Shown: positions 22,320 through 34,408 of the stretch, in pieces | Layout of the letters: every line of letters begins with the position of its first letter | How positions within the stretch are numbered: the first letter of the stretch is position 1 | Source of the DNA: Sequoia sempervirens | Lineage: Eukaryota > Streptophyta > Pinopsida > Cupressales > Cupressaceae | Reading direction: 5' to 3' | Assembly: GCA_007258455.2 (NCBI GenBank) | Contig: VDFB02252616.1 | Coordinates: 122,469,394-122,533,393 of the forward strand | DNA length: 64,000 bases | Notes under the pieces: generated by a model | Databases searched by the model: none | Told to the model about the DNA's origin: nothing | What the model saw: only the letters and a program-made list of their open reading frames with translations | Position numbers and translations under genes: made by a program

Positions 22320-25300
22320 TTGACCTTGTGTGTATAGGTCCACACAATTCAATCTCCTCAAGTTAGTGTATGAGGTAGTGTTCTTGTGCATTGAAAAATG
22401 TTGAAGGTAGACACTTTTGCATTTCACACATTAGACGAGGAATTTTTCTCTTCCAATAATTTATATCTTCTTTATGAATTTTTTTAGATGACAACCATCT
22501 ACAAGTGATTCAAGGTGCAAATATATTAACGAGATTTAACAAAAGTATACAATATATCACATAACATGTAAAACAAATGGAAATTATAAGATCTATACAA
22601 CTAATTCAACAAATATCGCTACTTACATCATGTATTTTCCAAGATCATATATAACTTGCTTGACATTGTTGTCAAAGTTGTCTGAGAGAGATAGAGGTAG
22701 AACGTACTGCAACAATTATAAAATGATCATTTCATTATTTTTCCAAAAGTAGTAAACATAATACACTGAAAAGTACATGCAGTATACAAACACACACATA
22801 TATATATAATATACCAGAATAATTACCTTAATGAAGGTATGCCAATCATGCATTTTCATCCCTAACCCAAATTCACCTTTCTTTGTTATGATATTATTTA
22901 TGTTTGCAGCAAATCCTGTGGGAAATCAAATTTTTCATAGGACTTCTATTATAGCATTGCTTTGCTACTTCGTTAATAACCAAGGAAGGGCACTTATATT
23001 AATTTGGTCTCCATCGATATTTGATTGAATGAAATTTTTCATTGCATTATTGGCTTCTTGAATGTCACTACAAATTTTGATAATTTTTTCTTTGTCATGC
23101 CTTCCATCCAATATTTTCCATAACGTTTCTATTATATTCTTTCTGATATGCATTGTATCAAACAAATTCACAATTTGTAGCTGCTCATAGTAGGGAAACC
23201 TACTAAATTGTATGGGATAACTTTTCATTCCTTGTGGAAGCTGGTCATTAATGCCTTGACGACCTTCATGAAGCATATAAGTTAAAAAAATTAACAACAA
23301 TCAATTTTCAATTACAACATGAGAAAATAAAACACAATATAAAAATATAAATTCCAAACATATCATATATGATAGATAAACAATTTGATTTAATGTATAA
23401 CCTTGACGATTAATTCTATTATATTACAACTTCCATAGGCGAGGTGTCATTCTTCGTGGTTTTGATGTAGTCTCTTCTTTCCCATTAAAAAGATGTTTTT
23501 CAGTAACTCGATACTTATGATTTATGTGGAGGAAGTTCATATGCTCATCAAACACCTACTTTCCTAAACTTGTTGAATGACGAGATTTCATCTTTGGACC
23601 ACAAATTGGACATGCAAATTTTCCCTTTGTTTGAAGACCTACAAGATCATATATAATTAGATTAAATATGTCAATTTTTATAATTATAATATAATGAATA
23701 GATTATTTTAAAAACATGTAAGATATCTACTTCATAAAATTAAATATCGTTAAAGTGTAGTTGAATGTTATAATATACCACAAAAATGTGTTAGCCCTGG
23801 GGCATCATGAATTGTTCATACAAGCATTGCATGGAATTGAAATTGTCTTTGTACTATTGGTCTAGAGACGTCATACATAGTGATGCCATTCCATAACTTT
23901 AGTAACTCATCAATAAGAGGCTCGATATATAAATTCATATCTTTAACTTGGTACTTACCTAATTGAATGAACATAAACATTACATAATTATTATAACCAT
24001 TTTACTGCAATATATATAAATTAATGTACATGACTATTAAATAAAAAAATATATAAGTCATTATGCAACAAATAAGACAAATAAGATGCCACTATGTTAA
24101 AGAAAATTGATGTAAACAAATAACTAGAACAATCATTGCCAACATTATGTGCTACCTCTTTATTGACATCCATGGAGGAATGCTATTGTTGATAACAAAA
24201 ATAGGCCACACTGAGTAAATAGATCTCAGCTTTCCAAATGGATTAACACTGTCTACTGCCAATGAAATCTTGAGATTACGAGGTTCTTATTTAAAGTGTG
24301 GCCATTATTCCTCCATGTCCTTAAATTTAGAACCATCTGTAGGCTTTTGAAGAATGTCATCTTCACTTTTATTTTGTGCATGGTAATCCATAAATTGTGC
24401 TAAGCTTTCACACCTAAATAATCATTGCATACATGGAATAATGTGAATGTAATGAAGAACCTTGTGAGGCACCTTTTTTGTTAGTTGATCTGTTTGATAT
24501 CTACTGTTATGACATTCTAGGCATTCTATTGCAAATTCATATTTTTTATGATATATAATATGATCATTGGGACATGCATCTATTGTTTGATACTCCATTC
24601 CAATATCTTTGATAATGGTAGATAAATCTCGGTATGAGCGAGGTAAAATATTTGATGGTGGTAACAAAAATTCACCAATCAATCTAGAACCAAAATTTTT
24701 TATTAATATAAAGAATATTAATGGTACATATTTCATCCTTTATTTACTAATGATGAACTTACAAAATTAAAATAGATGAAAAAAGATGACATATATGACA
24801 TACCTTAACATCCATGACATTGGTATGTTGGATAAACCATTCATAACCTTCAAGTTCACCAACAACAATACAACAAAGAGAAGAGTTGTTTCAGGGCCTT
24901 CAAAAAGGGGCTTATGTGCCTTCTGAAGTATAGGTAAATCATGAACATCATCAAAGTCATCTTGATCATCATGATTAGTTGTTCCACTAAATGTGTCATG
25001 GATCAATGTATTTGTACCATCATCTTCAACTTTTTTTTAGCGCATTATCATCTTCTTCCATAGGATCATTATCTTCATCTTCAATATTCACAACTCCATG
25101 TTCCTTTGCTTGCAAAACCACATTGTTCGGGGCATGATAATCCATATCTTGTTCCCTAGGGTGCCCCACCTTTATAATAATGATTGACACAAATAAACCA
25201 TGATCATGATCAAGTGATTTTTTATATATATAGAAATGTTAAAACGATACAAACATTTACAAATTCAATCAATATAAATGCATATAATGAACAACTTACC

Positions 25301-25509
25301 AATGGAAAATAATCATGCCCCCCCTCAATGTGACCATGTTGCCTACAATGTTTCTCAGTTTTTGTGATTAAAAGTCTTCTTGTCTTTAAGCCCTTGCAAT
25401 TATTGCAAGGACAATAACATTTCCCATCACCCTTTCTTTTCAATCTAGCCGAGATTTTAGTAATTGTCTATTCATTTTGTTTTGCACTAATATTATCTGA
25501 CATGATTTT

Positions 25510-26235
25510 TCTTTACCAAGCTTGAATATTTAGATCTTAAAAAAATATCAAACTCAAACTCTAATAATTTTTAATCATAGACAAGTAACAACATCTAATA
25601 ATTCTAATATTTTGCACCAAAAAAATTCGGCATGCAACCAACCCTGCAAAAGAGAAGATAGTCTAAAGTTAATGAACCTAGAAAACACTTTAAAATGCTA
25701 ATTCTAAAACTTTAAAATTTGGATTTTACTATGATTTCCAACCGTTAGACTCCTAAAATCAAAGTATTGAACTTGCACAACAAAATCTGGAAATGAAATT
25801 CTCAAAATGCATGTGTAAAAAGGAAATTTGATGAGATGTTTCTTTAAAATATGATTTTCAAACCTAGAAGTACAAATCTAACTTCACAAATGAATTCTGG
25901 AAAAAGACAATGACTACCATCAACCTGGCGATATCTTCATGAATTTTTTCTAATTTTTCCCAAGAAAATCATCCTTAGTTCTCCACAAACTGTCACAAGT
26001 AGAGCAAATTCACAAGTATACAAAAACATTGTCGCAATAAATAGGCGAAATCATTTTTATTTATGTTAGCCATAATTTGATTTTTTTCTGATTTTCCATG
26101 TTTGTCAAAATTTCAATGAACATTGGGGATAAAATTTAAAAAATTGAAAATTACACATCAAATATCACAAGCAACCAACAATACATCAAATTATACATAT
26201 TTTGTCAGAAATTCTCTTCATATTTTGTAGTCAAA
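25510..26235. other. AT-rich stretch upstream of TNP2, no gene seen
   Basis: The 5' flank of the TNP2 gene. I searched for a CACTA terminal motif and for subterminal repeats, and saw nothing convincing. Confidence 0.4.
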
Positions 26236-26242
26236 TGAGTTA

Positions 26243-26784
26243 GTGGTAATTGCTCAGGGCAGCAAAGTAGGCACCCTATCTATAGTAGAGAGTCATGCTA
26301 AAGTGGAAGTTGTTCATTCCACATTGAATCCTTCATTGTGTCAGGCTTTGGCTATGAAGAAAAGGGCATTGGAGAGGTTTATAGTGGAAAATAATTTATT
26401 TAACAAGGAATTGCCAATGGGCTCCCTGACGTAGATTATGAATAGATTATATGCAAGACCTATAGAGGAATTGGTTTCATCTCTGATGATGTGGGTCTGG
26501 ATACTGACAATTGCAAGATGTTGGTGAATATTGAACAACAGAGCCTTGACATTGCTTAGGGTGTGTATTATAGTTTGTTGGGAGAGAAGAGGGAAAGCTT
26601 GAGCTTCAAATCTCTTCCCTAGTTTGAAGAAGTACCTCCTTCAGTGGAGGAAGAAACTACAACTAAAATAGAGTTTAAGAAGGATCCAGAAGAGGCATAT
26701 TATTTTGGGTTGAATTAGTTCTTAACAGAAGTAGTGCAAGTGAACGATACAATGGACTGGTTACTTGGTATTGTAATTAAGTAA
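26243..26784 (+). pseudogene. Unrecognised coding remnant ahead of a copia 3' LTR
   Basis: One frame reads QALAMKKRALERFIVENNLF and NKELPMGSL. A shifted frame continues [20 protein letters not shown], then SVEEETTTKIEFKKDPEEAY and ends VNDTMDWLLGIVIK, stop near 26784. At least three stops and one frameshift interrupt it. I do not recognise the family, and it is not copia RT or RNase H. It lies about 45 bases upstream of the polypurine tract and 3' LTR, in the position where some plant copia elements carry an extra frame or captured sequence. Confidence 0.4.
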
Positions 26785-26828
26785 CAATGATTTTCAAGGA
26801 AAGCGGGGACAGTAGTATAGTTTGGAAT

Positions 26829-26841
26829 TCAAGTGGGAGAT
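26829..26841 (+). other. Polypurine tract of copia element
   Basis: TCAAGTGGGAGAT directly precedes the LTR start. AAGTGGGAGAT followed by TGTTGG is a common arrangement in plant copia elements. Confidence 0.65.
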
Positions 26842-27133
26842 TTTTGGAAATGAATTCCAACCATCATCATCCTTTTTTCTTCCTCTTCCCATGTCTCTTC
26901 ACTTTCTTGAAGAGTTGATATAATTTTGTTTTTGGTGTAGATAAATACTATTGTATTTGGGTTGATTAATAAAATAGTGTGACCTCTTTTCCTTGGTGGA
27001 TGTATCGATTTTGATGGTGAACTATGTTAAAACTGGTGTCCTATTATTGTCTTTATTTTTTGTATCTTTGTTCATATTTCTGAGTCTAATTTTCTACTTA
27101 TATCTTTTTCAATCTGCTTTTATTTACTCAACA
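26842..27133 (+). repeat. Copia-type LTR (probable 3' LTR), copy B
   Basis: Similar along its length to 2364-2645 and in the same orientation. It starts TTTTGGAAATGAATTCCAACC where TGTTGG is expected, and ends ACTCAACA. The five bases after it are CTTGT, against CTTGC before copy A. That fits a decayed 5-bp target duplication and suggests that A and B are the two ends of one element. Confidence 0.65.
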
Positions 27134-28711
27134 CTTGTATCTAAAGGAAGTTAGAGGATTACGTCGATAGAAAACTATATGTATGTTAATATGTTAGAGA
27201 GTATGTGTTTGCACATGGATGCACTGCAAATTCTAGCTACATGTGGCATAATTAAATTATTAATAATAAGTGCTAAATAATGGAATGAAAAAAATTTAAA
27301 CAAATCTAGATTTTTTCCTTAAGGAAATTAACTATTATCTAATTATCAAATATTTTCATGCATATTTAAAATGTAAACCAATGTAAATAAAAAAAGAAAG
27401 TTTCCATCAAATTGATAAAAATTACTACAAATGGAAATAAAATGTTCCCATCTAGTTGTCAAATCAATATTTATCTACATTTTATGTGAAAAGTGATATT
27501 TTGGAGGCTTTTACCTAATATTTTAAAAGATTTTACCATTAAATGACAATTGAAACTTGTTTTCCAATGACTCAATAGTGGTTTGTAGCCATGAGCCTTA
27601 TTTTAGGCTGAAGTCTCACAATATATGTAGCCTATCGACTAATCAAGAGAGAGAAACTCAAAAGATAAAGAATGAGAGAAGGAGAAAAATTTAGATAGAT
27701 AGATATCGAGAGAGAGATATAGAGATAGAGATTGAAAGAGAGAGGAATTGACAAAGAGAGATATAGCATGAGACAAAGAAATATAGGCAATATGAAGGAA
27801 AGGAGAGAAAGAAAAGAGAAACTAACTTTTGTTTGGTCATTTAATGTCAACAATCCAATGGTGGCATGTGTCCTTGGTGAGTTATTCTCAAGGTAGCATG
27901 TCAGTTGATTAAGGATATGATAATTTACCTTTAAGACCTCTTCAATGCACCAATTGTACACTTAAGGAGATAAACAGATTGAGATATAAGAGGGATACAC
28001 TGCACATAGGTCTCTTTGTTCTCAAGAGATCACCAGGGAACAAATGGCCCTTATACACCTCAGCGTAAGCGGATTGCAAAATAGTAAAGAAGTATACCCA
28101 AGTAATTTTTATGAGAAAACTACTTTAGATCTTGAAGGAGTGAAACTCTAAGATTTCTACCTCAAATTAGTGGGCTCTTGTCCAAAAGATAGCAGCGCGA
28201 TTTTAGGATGCTAGCACAATGAACTATCATTTAAAAGATGCACTGGCATCCTCAGCAGTAGAGGGCTCAGGAGCTCAAGTGGGAAAAACCAAGTTTCACT
28301 TCTAAGCTAATATCTAGGATGTATTGAATGAAATAACCAAACAAGAATCCATAAGCTATAACAAACACAAGGGGACTTGGAGAAAGCTTACCTCATACTG
28401 GACATTCAGGTCTTCACTCCAAGATTTTCTTTGCAACCTACACACAAAAGAATGAGGGGAAAAGGTTGGGGTTGTATAAGGGTCTACCTCAATCAGACCC
28501 TTCTTTTGGTGTTCCCACCTCCATAGACAACCAAGTTGAAAAGGAGTGCAAATGAAGTAAACAAAGTGTGTGGTGAAAGAAAAATCCACTTCAGGAGTAG
28601 AACCTGCACCACAAAATAGTAAATGAACAAGTAAGAAAGGAAAATGAGAGAGAGAGCATTACCCACAGGCCTAGACCTTCTTCGAGCACACAGATGCACT
28701 ATTGAGTGCTT
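27134..28711. other. Unassigned stretch with a GA-rich block
   Basis: Bases about 27650-27825 are purine-rich (AGAGAGAGATATAGAGATAG type). Elsewhere no recognisable gene is seen. Minus-strand frames at 28356-28729 have no family motif. Confidence 0.4.
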
Positions 28712-29474
28712 GGGTATGTGCAAGATCATGATGGTCCAAAAAGTGGCAATATGATGGGTATGTGGCTGATGACTATTTTTTTACCCAAAATTGATGAAAA
28801 AGAAAGTGTTTTTAAAGGAGATTCTCAAATTTCCACCGATATAAATTATTCTTTACTTTGAATTTAATAAGTAATTATTATTCATGTTCTATTCAAATTA
28901 TGACTAAAGTCTGAATTGTCAAATTAATTGAAAACCATCTATAAATTTCAAATGGTATCACATTTTTTGAATCAAAAATATCTGTCACATTCTATGATTT
29001 ACCATATTATAGGATTAAAAATAAGAAAAAATGAATTTCATAAAGTTTTGACCAAGTTAAGGTGGTTAGACATACGAGTTTTTATATTTAAAAAAAAAAT
29101 TAATAAAAAATTCATAATTAATTATTTACTTTCAAAAAAATTACAAAAAAATATGCATCACATCAGGGCATGAGTCTTCTACTTATATCTAAAATCTTAT
29201 AAAAAAATATCATTTTTTATTGTGGTTAGGGTGGTCAAACAGACACCTACTTCTTATTTTTTCCATGAAGTTTAAGTACCACTGCATTGCAATTTCAAAT
29301 TTTCACCAAATAGTTTTTTTTTAAAAACCTAGTAGTTTAGAAACTACATTCAATTTTCTACAAATTCTATTCTTACATATTTTTGAAATAATATAGATAA
29401 ATTATTCAAATTGTTATGTCAAGTTCCCTAACTCTTATTTTTCTGAATTTTTTGCCACTTAAGGGCATGGTTTT
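28712..29474 (-). mobile_element. TIR element, family G4a copy 2, one end lost
   Basis: The left end GGGTATGTGCAAGATCATGA equals the family's right end in reverse, so the copy is inverted relative to copies 1, 4 and 5. The interior follows the family to CCACTTAAGGGC near 29466, where the other TIR should begin; instead ATGGTTTT is found. GCTT flanks both sides (28708-28711 and 29475-29478) and may be the 4-bp duplication, but with one terminus missing this could be chance. Confidence 0.75.
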
Positions 29475-29478
29475 GCTT

Positions 29479-29904
29479 GTGAGAATGTTGCTATCAAGGA
29501 TGAAGAGAACTCAAAGATAGAGAAAAATGTTAAGATATCTTGAATGAACGACTTCCAACCCCGAATGATAGCAAGGAATGGGTTTTTTATGCATGCAAGG
29601 GTGGCAAAGAGTCGTTACATCTGAAATCTAACTGGTAGGACATGTGTCGAGAGAGTCAAGATTCTAGATTCCCTATTTTAAGCTCAAAAAACTTCCAAGA
29701 TGCTAGTGCATCGTACAAGAATCCAAAGCCTAGATTCTCAGGAAACTTGTTGTTAAGCTTCTACTTCTTTGCCACAAGTCCACATGGAGTCACAATTGTG
29801 AAATTTTCAATCATGGGATTTTTTTCATTAATGCTCTAAGGTGTCATAAATGATAAGAAAAAAGTGCAAAAATGTGGAATTGCCCCTAGGTGAAATTATG
29901 CAAC
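29479..29904. other. Unassigned stretch
   Basis: A frame at about 29642-29839 is open but has no motif. No repeat partner was seen. Confidence 0.4.
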
Positions 29905-30390
29905 ATTACAGATATAAAGAGAGAAAGAGAGAAAGAGAAAGAAAGAGAAAAGGGAGAGGGAGATAGAGAAAAAAAATAAATAGGTGGGGAGAGAAAAAAG
30001 AGAAAGGGAGCAAGAGAGAGGGAGCAAAATGAGACAAAGAAGGAGAAAGAGATGAAGATAGATAAAGAGAGAGGAACAAAGATAGAAATAAAGAGAGAAA
30101 GAGAAAGAAAGAGAAAAGGGAGAGGGAGATAGAGAAAAAACATAGATAGGTGGGGAGAGAAAAAAGAGAAAGGTAGCAAGAGAGAGGGAGAAAAATGAGA
30201 CAAAGGAAGAGAAAGAGATGAAGATAGATAAAAAGAGAGGAACAAAGATAGAAATAAATGGATAAAAAGAAGGATATGAAGAAAAAAAGAGAGAAGAGAG
30301 ATAAATAGAAATATAGAGATAAAGAGGGGTACAAATAGATATAGAGAGATAGATATATAGATAAATAGATAGATATGTAGAGATATAGAG
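29905..30390. repeat. GA-rich tandem repeat, 166-bp unit
   Basis: The plus strand is almost all purine. AGGGAGAGGGAGATAGAG occurs at 29951 and 30117, giving a 166-base unit in about two copies, each with TAGGTGGGGAGAGAAAAAAG. The tract ends where a TIR element begins and resumes at 31267. Long Ser/Leu/Phe frames on the minus strand follow from composition and are not genes. Confidence 0.9.
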
Positions 30391-31266
30391 GGGTGATCCC
30401 ACAATACTAGTTTACACTTTCTCAGAGATCCTAGTTTTTGCTGAAATCACTTATTTCTAAAAAATATAATGATTTAAGCCTTGAAAAGTTTCATTTAAAA
30501 GATTCCAATTGAAGAGGGTTTGATCAAACCACCTTAGATCAAACCCCCTTGAATAGAACCTCACTAGTTTTAAACCATACCTATAACAGAGTCTCCTTTA
30601 CACCCATCAAAATGCTGATAAAAAACCACTTTTGATTTATCTTTTGGGGGACCAAATGAATTCATTTAATTTATTTTTTCTTGTGAATTTAGGTTTTTCA
30701 CCAAAAATCAAGCTCTTTGTTCTACACATATGGAAAAATAGCAGCTTATCAATTTTTTTTTTTTAAATATCAATGCACTAGATATTGAAGTCCTTGATCC
30801 AACAAAAAAAGTTATGTTGTATACAATCTACCTATATCTGAATTGTAATTGGTTTGAATTTGAATCTAGATTAAGGAAAAAATATTCAATTTAAAACACC
30901 ATCAAACCAAATGAAAGTGATAGATATCGTAGTTATAAATCTAAATTCAAAAAAAATAGAATTTTATCCTTCATGGAAAAAAAATTATGTTGTATACGAT
31001 GAGCATCACTCCTTAAAAATGGTGTTTACTAAAAAAAACTAGTTTTTGAAGGAAATGGAAAAATAAGTGTAATCTCATTACAAAAATTTTGAAAAAAATA
31101 TATTTAGAATCCATAGACAAAATGTCACAAATCACTAGTTTCCATCATCTTCAAATTCCTCACGATTTAGCCACTATAAGTGCCCGAAAGTGAAGATTTA
31201 GTTAGAAAAAATTAATTTAGTATCCAGTTTGGCCAAAAATTGTAAACTAGTATTGTGGGATCACCC
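30391..31266 (-). mobile_element. TIR element, family G4b copy 2 (876 bp)
   Basis: The inverted ends match perfectly over 26 bases, starting GGGTGATCCCACAATACTAG. AGAG stands directly on both sides (30387-30390 and 31267-31270), a candidate 4-bp duplication. It interrupts GA-rich repeat DNA, so AGAG is less informative there. The interior is the reverse orientation of 9226-10300 and 56969-57954 and has no transposase frame. Confidence 0.9.
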
Positions 31267-31347
31267 AGAGGAATAAAAAGGGATAGAGAAAGACATAGAG
31301 ATAGTGAGGGAGATAGAGAAAAATAGATAAGGGAAAAGAGAAAGAGA

Positions 31348-31744
31348 GGCTAAATCTCACTAGAATTTGAAATTAAATCTTGAAAATGACTCAAGGAGGA
31401 CTAAGATGCCCTAGTTGACGTTTTAGTCCCAAGTCCTAAAAATTTGAGACACAAACACCAAAAAGGGGCCCAATCCAGATATGCCAAAATAAGGGTCCCA
31501 AGAGCCTTGGTGGACTAAGATTCCCTATGTTGTATTTTAGTCTTGACCCAAAAATTAGGAACGCACCGATGGATTCATTAAATTATCATTTATATATTGG
31601 AGAATCTTTGGATTAACCAAAAAAAATATTTCATTCATAGGGCTTGTGGAAAAATAGGACCAATTAAGCCATAAAGAAGCATAAATATAGCAAAGTGGGC
31701 CAAAACAAGTGTGAAAATGCAAGGTTATGCATTTTACTACACTA
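31348..31744 (-). repeat. Truncated LTR (397 bp), partner of 34409-34805
   Basis: Both copies run from GGCTAAATC to CTACACTA with the same length and order of motifs (CATTAAATTATCATTTAT, ACCAATTAAGCCATAAAGAA). On the minus strand the copy starts TGTAGTAAAATGCAT and is preceded by AAAGTGGAGGCTAAATT, which looks like a polypurine tract. It is therefore read as the 5' part of a 3' LTR, cut off at 31348 by GA-rich DNA. Confidence 0.6.
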
Positions 31745-32124
31745 AATTTAGCCTCCACTTTAGTGAGAGGATGAAATTTGTTCAAACTCACACTAAAGTA
31801 GCCAACCACACAATCAAGAGGGGTTCAAATGTAAAAATGTTAGCAAGATAGGATGACAATAATAAAGATGGTTCCCAAATCCCTAGGATCAAGATCCTAT
31901 GGAAAAACCAACATAAGCACAAAGGAACATGCTTGTGGATGATATATGAAGACAACCAAATCGCAAACATACACCATTAAATACTAGAAGGAAAACAAAA
32001 AGAAAAAATTACAATGGATCAAGCTTTGACTAGTTGTCCAATGCAGTGGACCGGGTCTAGGTTGTTTGTCCACAAAGAGGTTTATTGTAAGTGGAACGCA
32101 TTTTCCACTATGCAAATAAAATGC

Positions 32125-32320
32125 ATGCTCATAAGGGCTAGTGGGAGCTAGGTGTCCACTAGGTGAGCCCCAAGGGACCATATTAAAGCCATACCTCCAT
32201 GAATTTAATAAGGTACAAAATTCATGCTCACATGGGCTAGTGAGGCTAGGTGTTCACTAGGTGAGCCCCATGACAATCTGTATCAAAGCCATACCTCCAT
32301 GACTTTAATAAGACAAAAAG
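32125..32320. repeat. Tandem duplication, 99-bp unit
   Basis: ATGCTCAYAWGGGCTAGTG...GTGAGCCCCA...AAAGCCATACCTCCATGA occurs at 32125 and again at 32224. Confidence 0.85.
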
Positions 32321-33049
32321 GAAAAATGCAACAAGAAAGAGGGATGCTCAAAGGGATTTTGGTTAGTTCATACAAGGTCTTAATCTTAGGGTACATCATG
32401 TTTAACATATCCAATAGAGGATAAATACAAGGTATCATCTTGTGGAACATCATACCCAATGCTTCCAAGAGAGGACAAGCACAAAAGGGTCTCATCTTGT
32501 TTCCAAGAGATTACAAGTGCAAGGTCTCATCCTGGGGAACATTGTATCTAATGTTTACAAGAGAGGACATGGAAATATCACACTCTCAAAGGAAGTCAAA
32601 CCCAAATACACCACCAAGAGGAAAAACACATCACATAAAGAAAGAAAATCACATCAAGGAACATGAAAAGGAAAAAAAATGTAAATGAAATCAGTCCAAA
32701 ATAATGCCAATGTATGCCCCCACTTTATAGAAATTTCTAACACCATGTTGTGAGCAATTAATTTAAAGTTGCAAAATGAAATTAAGAAGGAAGACATGAG
32801 AGCCAACTTGGAAAGCCCTATGCCAAGTCATATGTTTCCAAGTAAAGCTATGTCATGCAAGAGAAAAGGAAAAGAAAGGGGTTGCCCCCAAAATGAAAAC
32901 ACCAAACACATAAGGGATCTATGGATTTGGGGTTAGTATGTTCTTTGTTACAATGATATTAGAAAGCTTGGAACTATCATCACTCTTGAAACACACATAA
33001 CTTGAAGAATGATACAACGAGAGTGAAAACAAAGAAAAAAAGAGCCTTT

Positions 33050-33235
33050 TGGGTCAACACGGAAGAGAAATAGGGTGTCTCAATGCCTTGCATCATCCCC
33101 AAAAGGAAAACACAAAAAAAATGAAAAAGAAAATGAAAGACGAAGAAAAGATAATGAGAAATATTTTGGGTCAACATGAAGCAGACATGAATATCTCAAT
33201 GCCTTGTGTCATCCCCAAAATGGATACCTTTTTGG
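33050..33235. repeat. Tandem duplication, about 120-bp unit
   Basis: TGGGTCAACA and CTCAATGCCTTGYRTCATCC with CCCCAAAA follow each other at 33050 and at 33169, with an A- and G-rich spacer. Confidence 0.75.
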
Positions 33236-34408
33236 GATATCACACTTTTCTCACTCAACCATTCACTAATATCCTAGGGGTCCTAATTCGATTGACTAAC
33301 AACCTCATATGGTGATCCAATTCTAATTTAGGAGAATCCTAAGAAGGGGTTCTTTAAGTTCTAAGAGGTTCACCACTAGTAAGCAAATGCTTGGAAAAAA
33401 GAATGTTGGAAAACACAATGTGATATTCAAAATGACCAAAAACTAGAAATATTAGCTAAATGAGAGATACAAATGATGAAATTATGTAGCACCAAGTTAG
33501 AGTATGTGTATATGAGAATTTTGGAGATGTGGAAAGGACTCTGGAAATGCAAAGAAGTTGTTGATAAGTGTTGTGGAGGACTAAGATGCCTAGAATGGTG
33601 CATTAGTCTCACTTCTATTTTTTGGGGAAAATATAGAGTCTTCATATGCCAGAACAAAATCTTGAAGCATCTTTGAAAAAAATTATTGGGAGGACTAAGA
33701 TGGCCAAGGTGGTGTATTAGTCCTATTTTGAATTTCTGAAAACTCTGAATAGGATCCTGAGCTCAAAGGTCTTAACTAGCTTCCCTTCCGATCTTAGGTC
33801 CTAAAACTTCCAGATTTGACCTATAGGTGAGTTTCCATGAAGATGACAACTTTGACCATGTGACTTTGTAACTGTTCAATCTTGCACTCCAAATGATCTT
33901 CAAGTCATCAACCTTGATCTATAAATACAAACACACAAGAGGGAAAACTTGTTGACTGTTAGTAAATGTGGGTTTTCCTTTGTCAAACCCCTTGTAGTTA
34001 ATTAAACCAAATGATGAAATGAAATGAAGCATAAAACATGAAATATGTAAATGATATCACCTTGTATGATGTCTTGTGAAGAAAATCTACAATCTACCAT
34101 GTAGTGGCCATGAAGAATACATAGATTTTAGATCCTTGGATATGAATAGATCTTCAATGCTACATCCACAATCTTGGCTCAAAAACATGAATAGATGCAC
34201 TAAACCCTTGAAATGATGCTTGAATCTTGATGATGGATCCAAATGCTTGATTAATTTCTCTTGAATGCATAAACTTGTTGTAGGAATGAACACTTGAATG
34301 CTTGTTATATGAAAATGAGTGGAGGAACCTTGTATTTATGCTTATTCATGCTTATTATCCTGAAATTACACCACAACAAGCCGAAATGTGAAGTCATTAA
34401 TTAAAGGA

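Larger units (their letters stand above)
18848..25503 (-). pseudogene. Broken CACTA (En/Spm) TNP2-type transposase gene
   Basis: The exon blocks run on the minus strand. 25503-25300 is the transposase-associated zinc-binding-like domain (CYCPCNNCKGLKT, HCRQHG; donor GTAAGT). 25170-24804 holds an acidic stretch and LVNLKVMNGLSN (donor GTATGT). About 24683-24156 is the Transposase_21 core (DACPNDHIIYHKKYEF, PRNLKISLAVDSVNPFGKL). 23960-23780 has MNLYIEPLIDELLKLWNGI. 23645-23430 has KFACPICGPKMKSRHS. About 23290-22826 has FDTMHIRKNIIETLW. 22705-22630 follows, then 22515-22320 (CLPSTFFNAQEHYLI) continued at 21525-21290 (WMVERHLKFFKDLVKQRAHP). The last blocks are 19960-19735 and 19585-18848, the latter a DUF4216-like domain (YYGILDDILECDVKSFKLVM) ending in a long Asp/Glu tail. 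In-frame stops occur in most blocks, plus a frameshift at an A-run near 25036. A TIR element and a non-coding insert also split it. TNP2 cuts and pastes CACTA elements; this copy is dead. Confidence 0.9.
31745..34408 (-). mobile_element. Interior of a probable non-autonomous LTR element
   Basis: About 2.6 kb lies between the two 397-bp direct repeats. No gag or pol frame is recognisable, so it would be a large-retrotransposon-derivative type. The minus strand near 34350-34085 (AAGCATAAATACAAGG, then CAAGCATTCAAGTGTTC) has the style of an LTR transcription start and R-U5 region, so the 5' LTR may extend below 34409. It also contains two tandem duplications and repeated hairpin motifs, listed separately. 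No primer-binding site was located. Confidence 0.4.

Noticed and set aside
29886..30404. Three overlapping minus-strand frames up to 172 codons
   Set aside because: Low-complexity Ser/Leu/Phe products of the GA-rich repeat.
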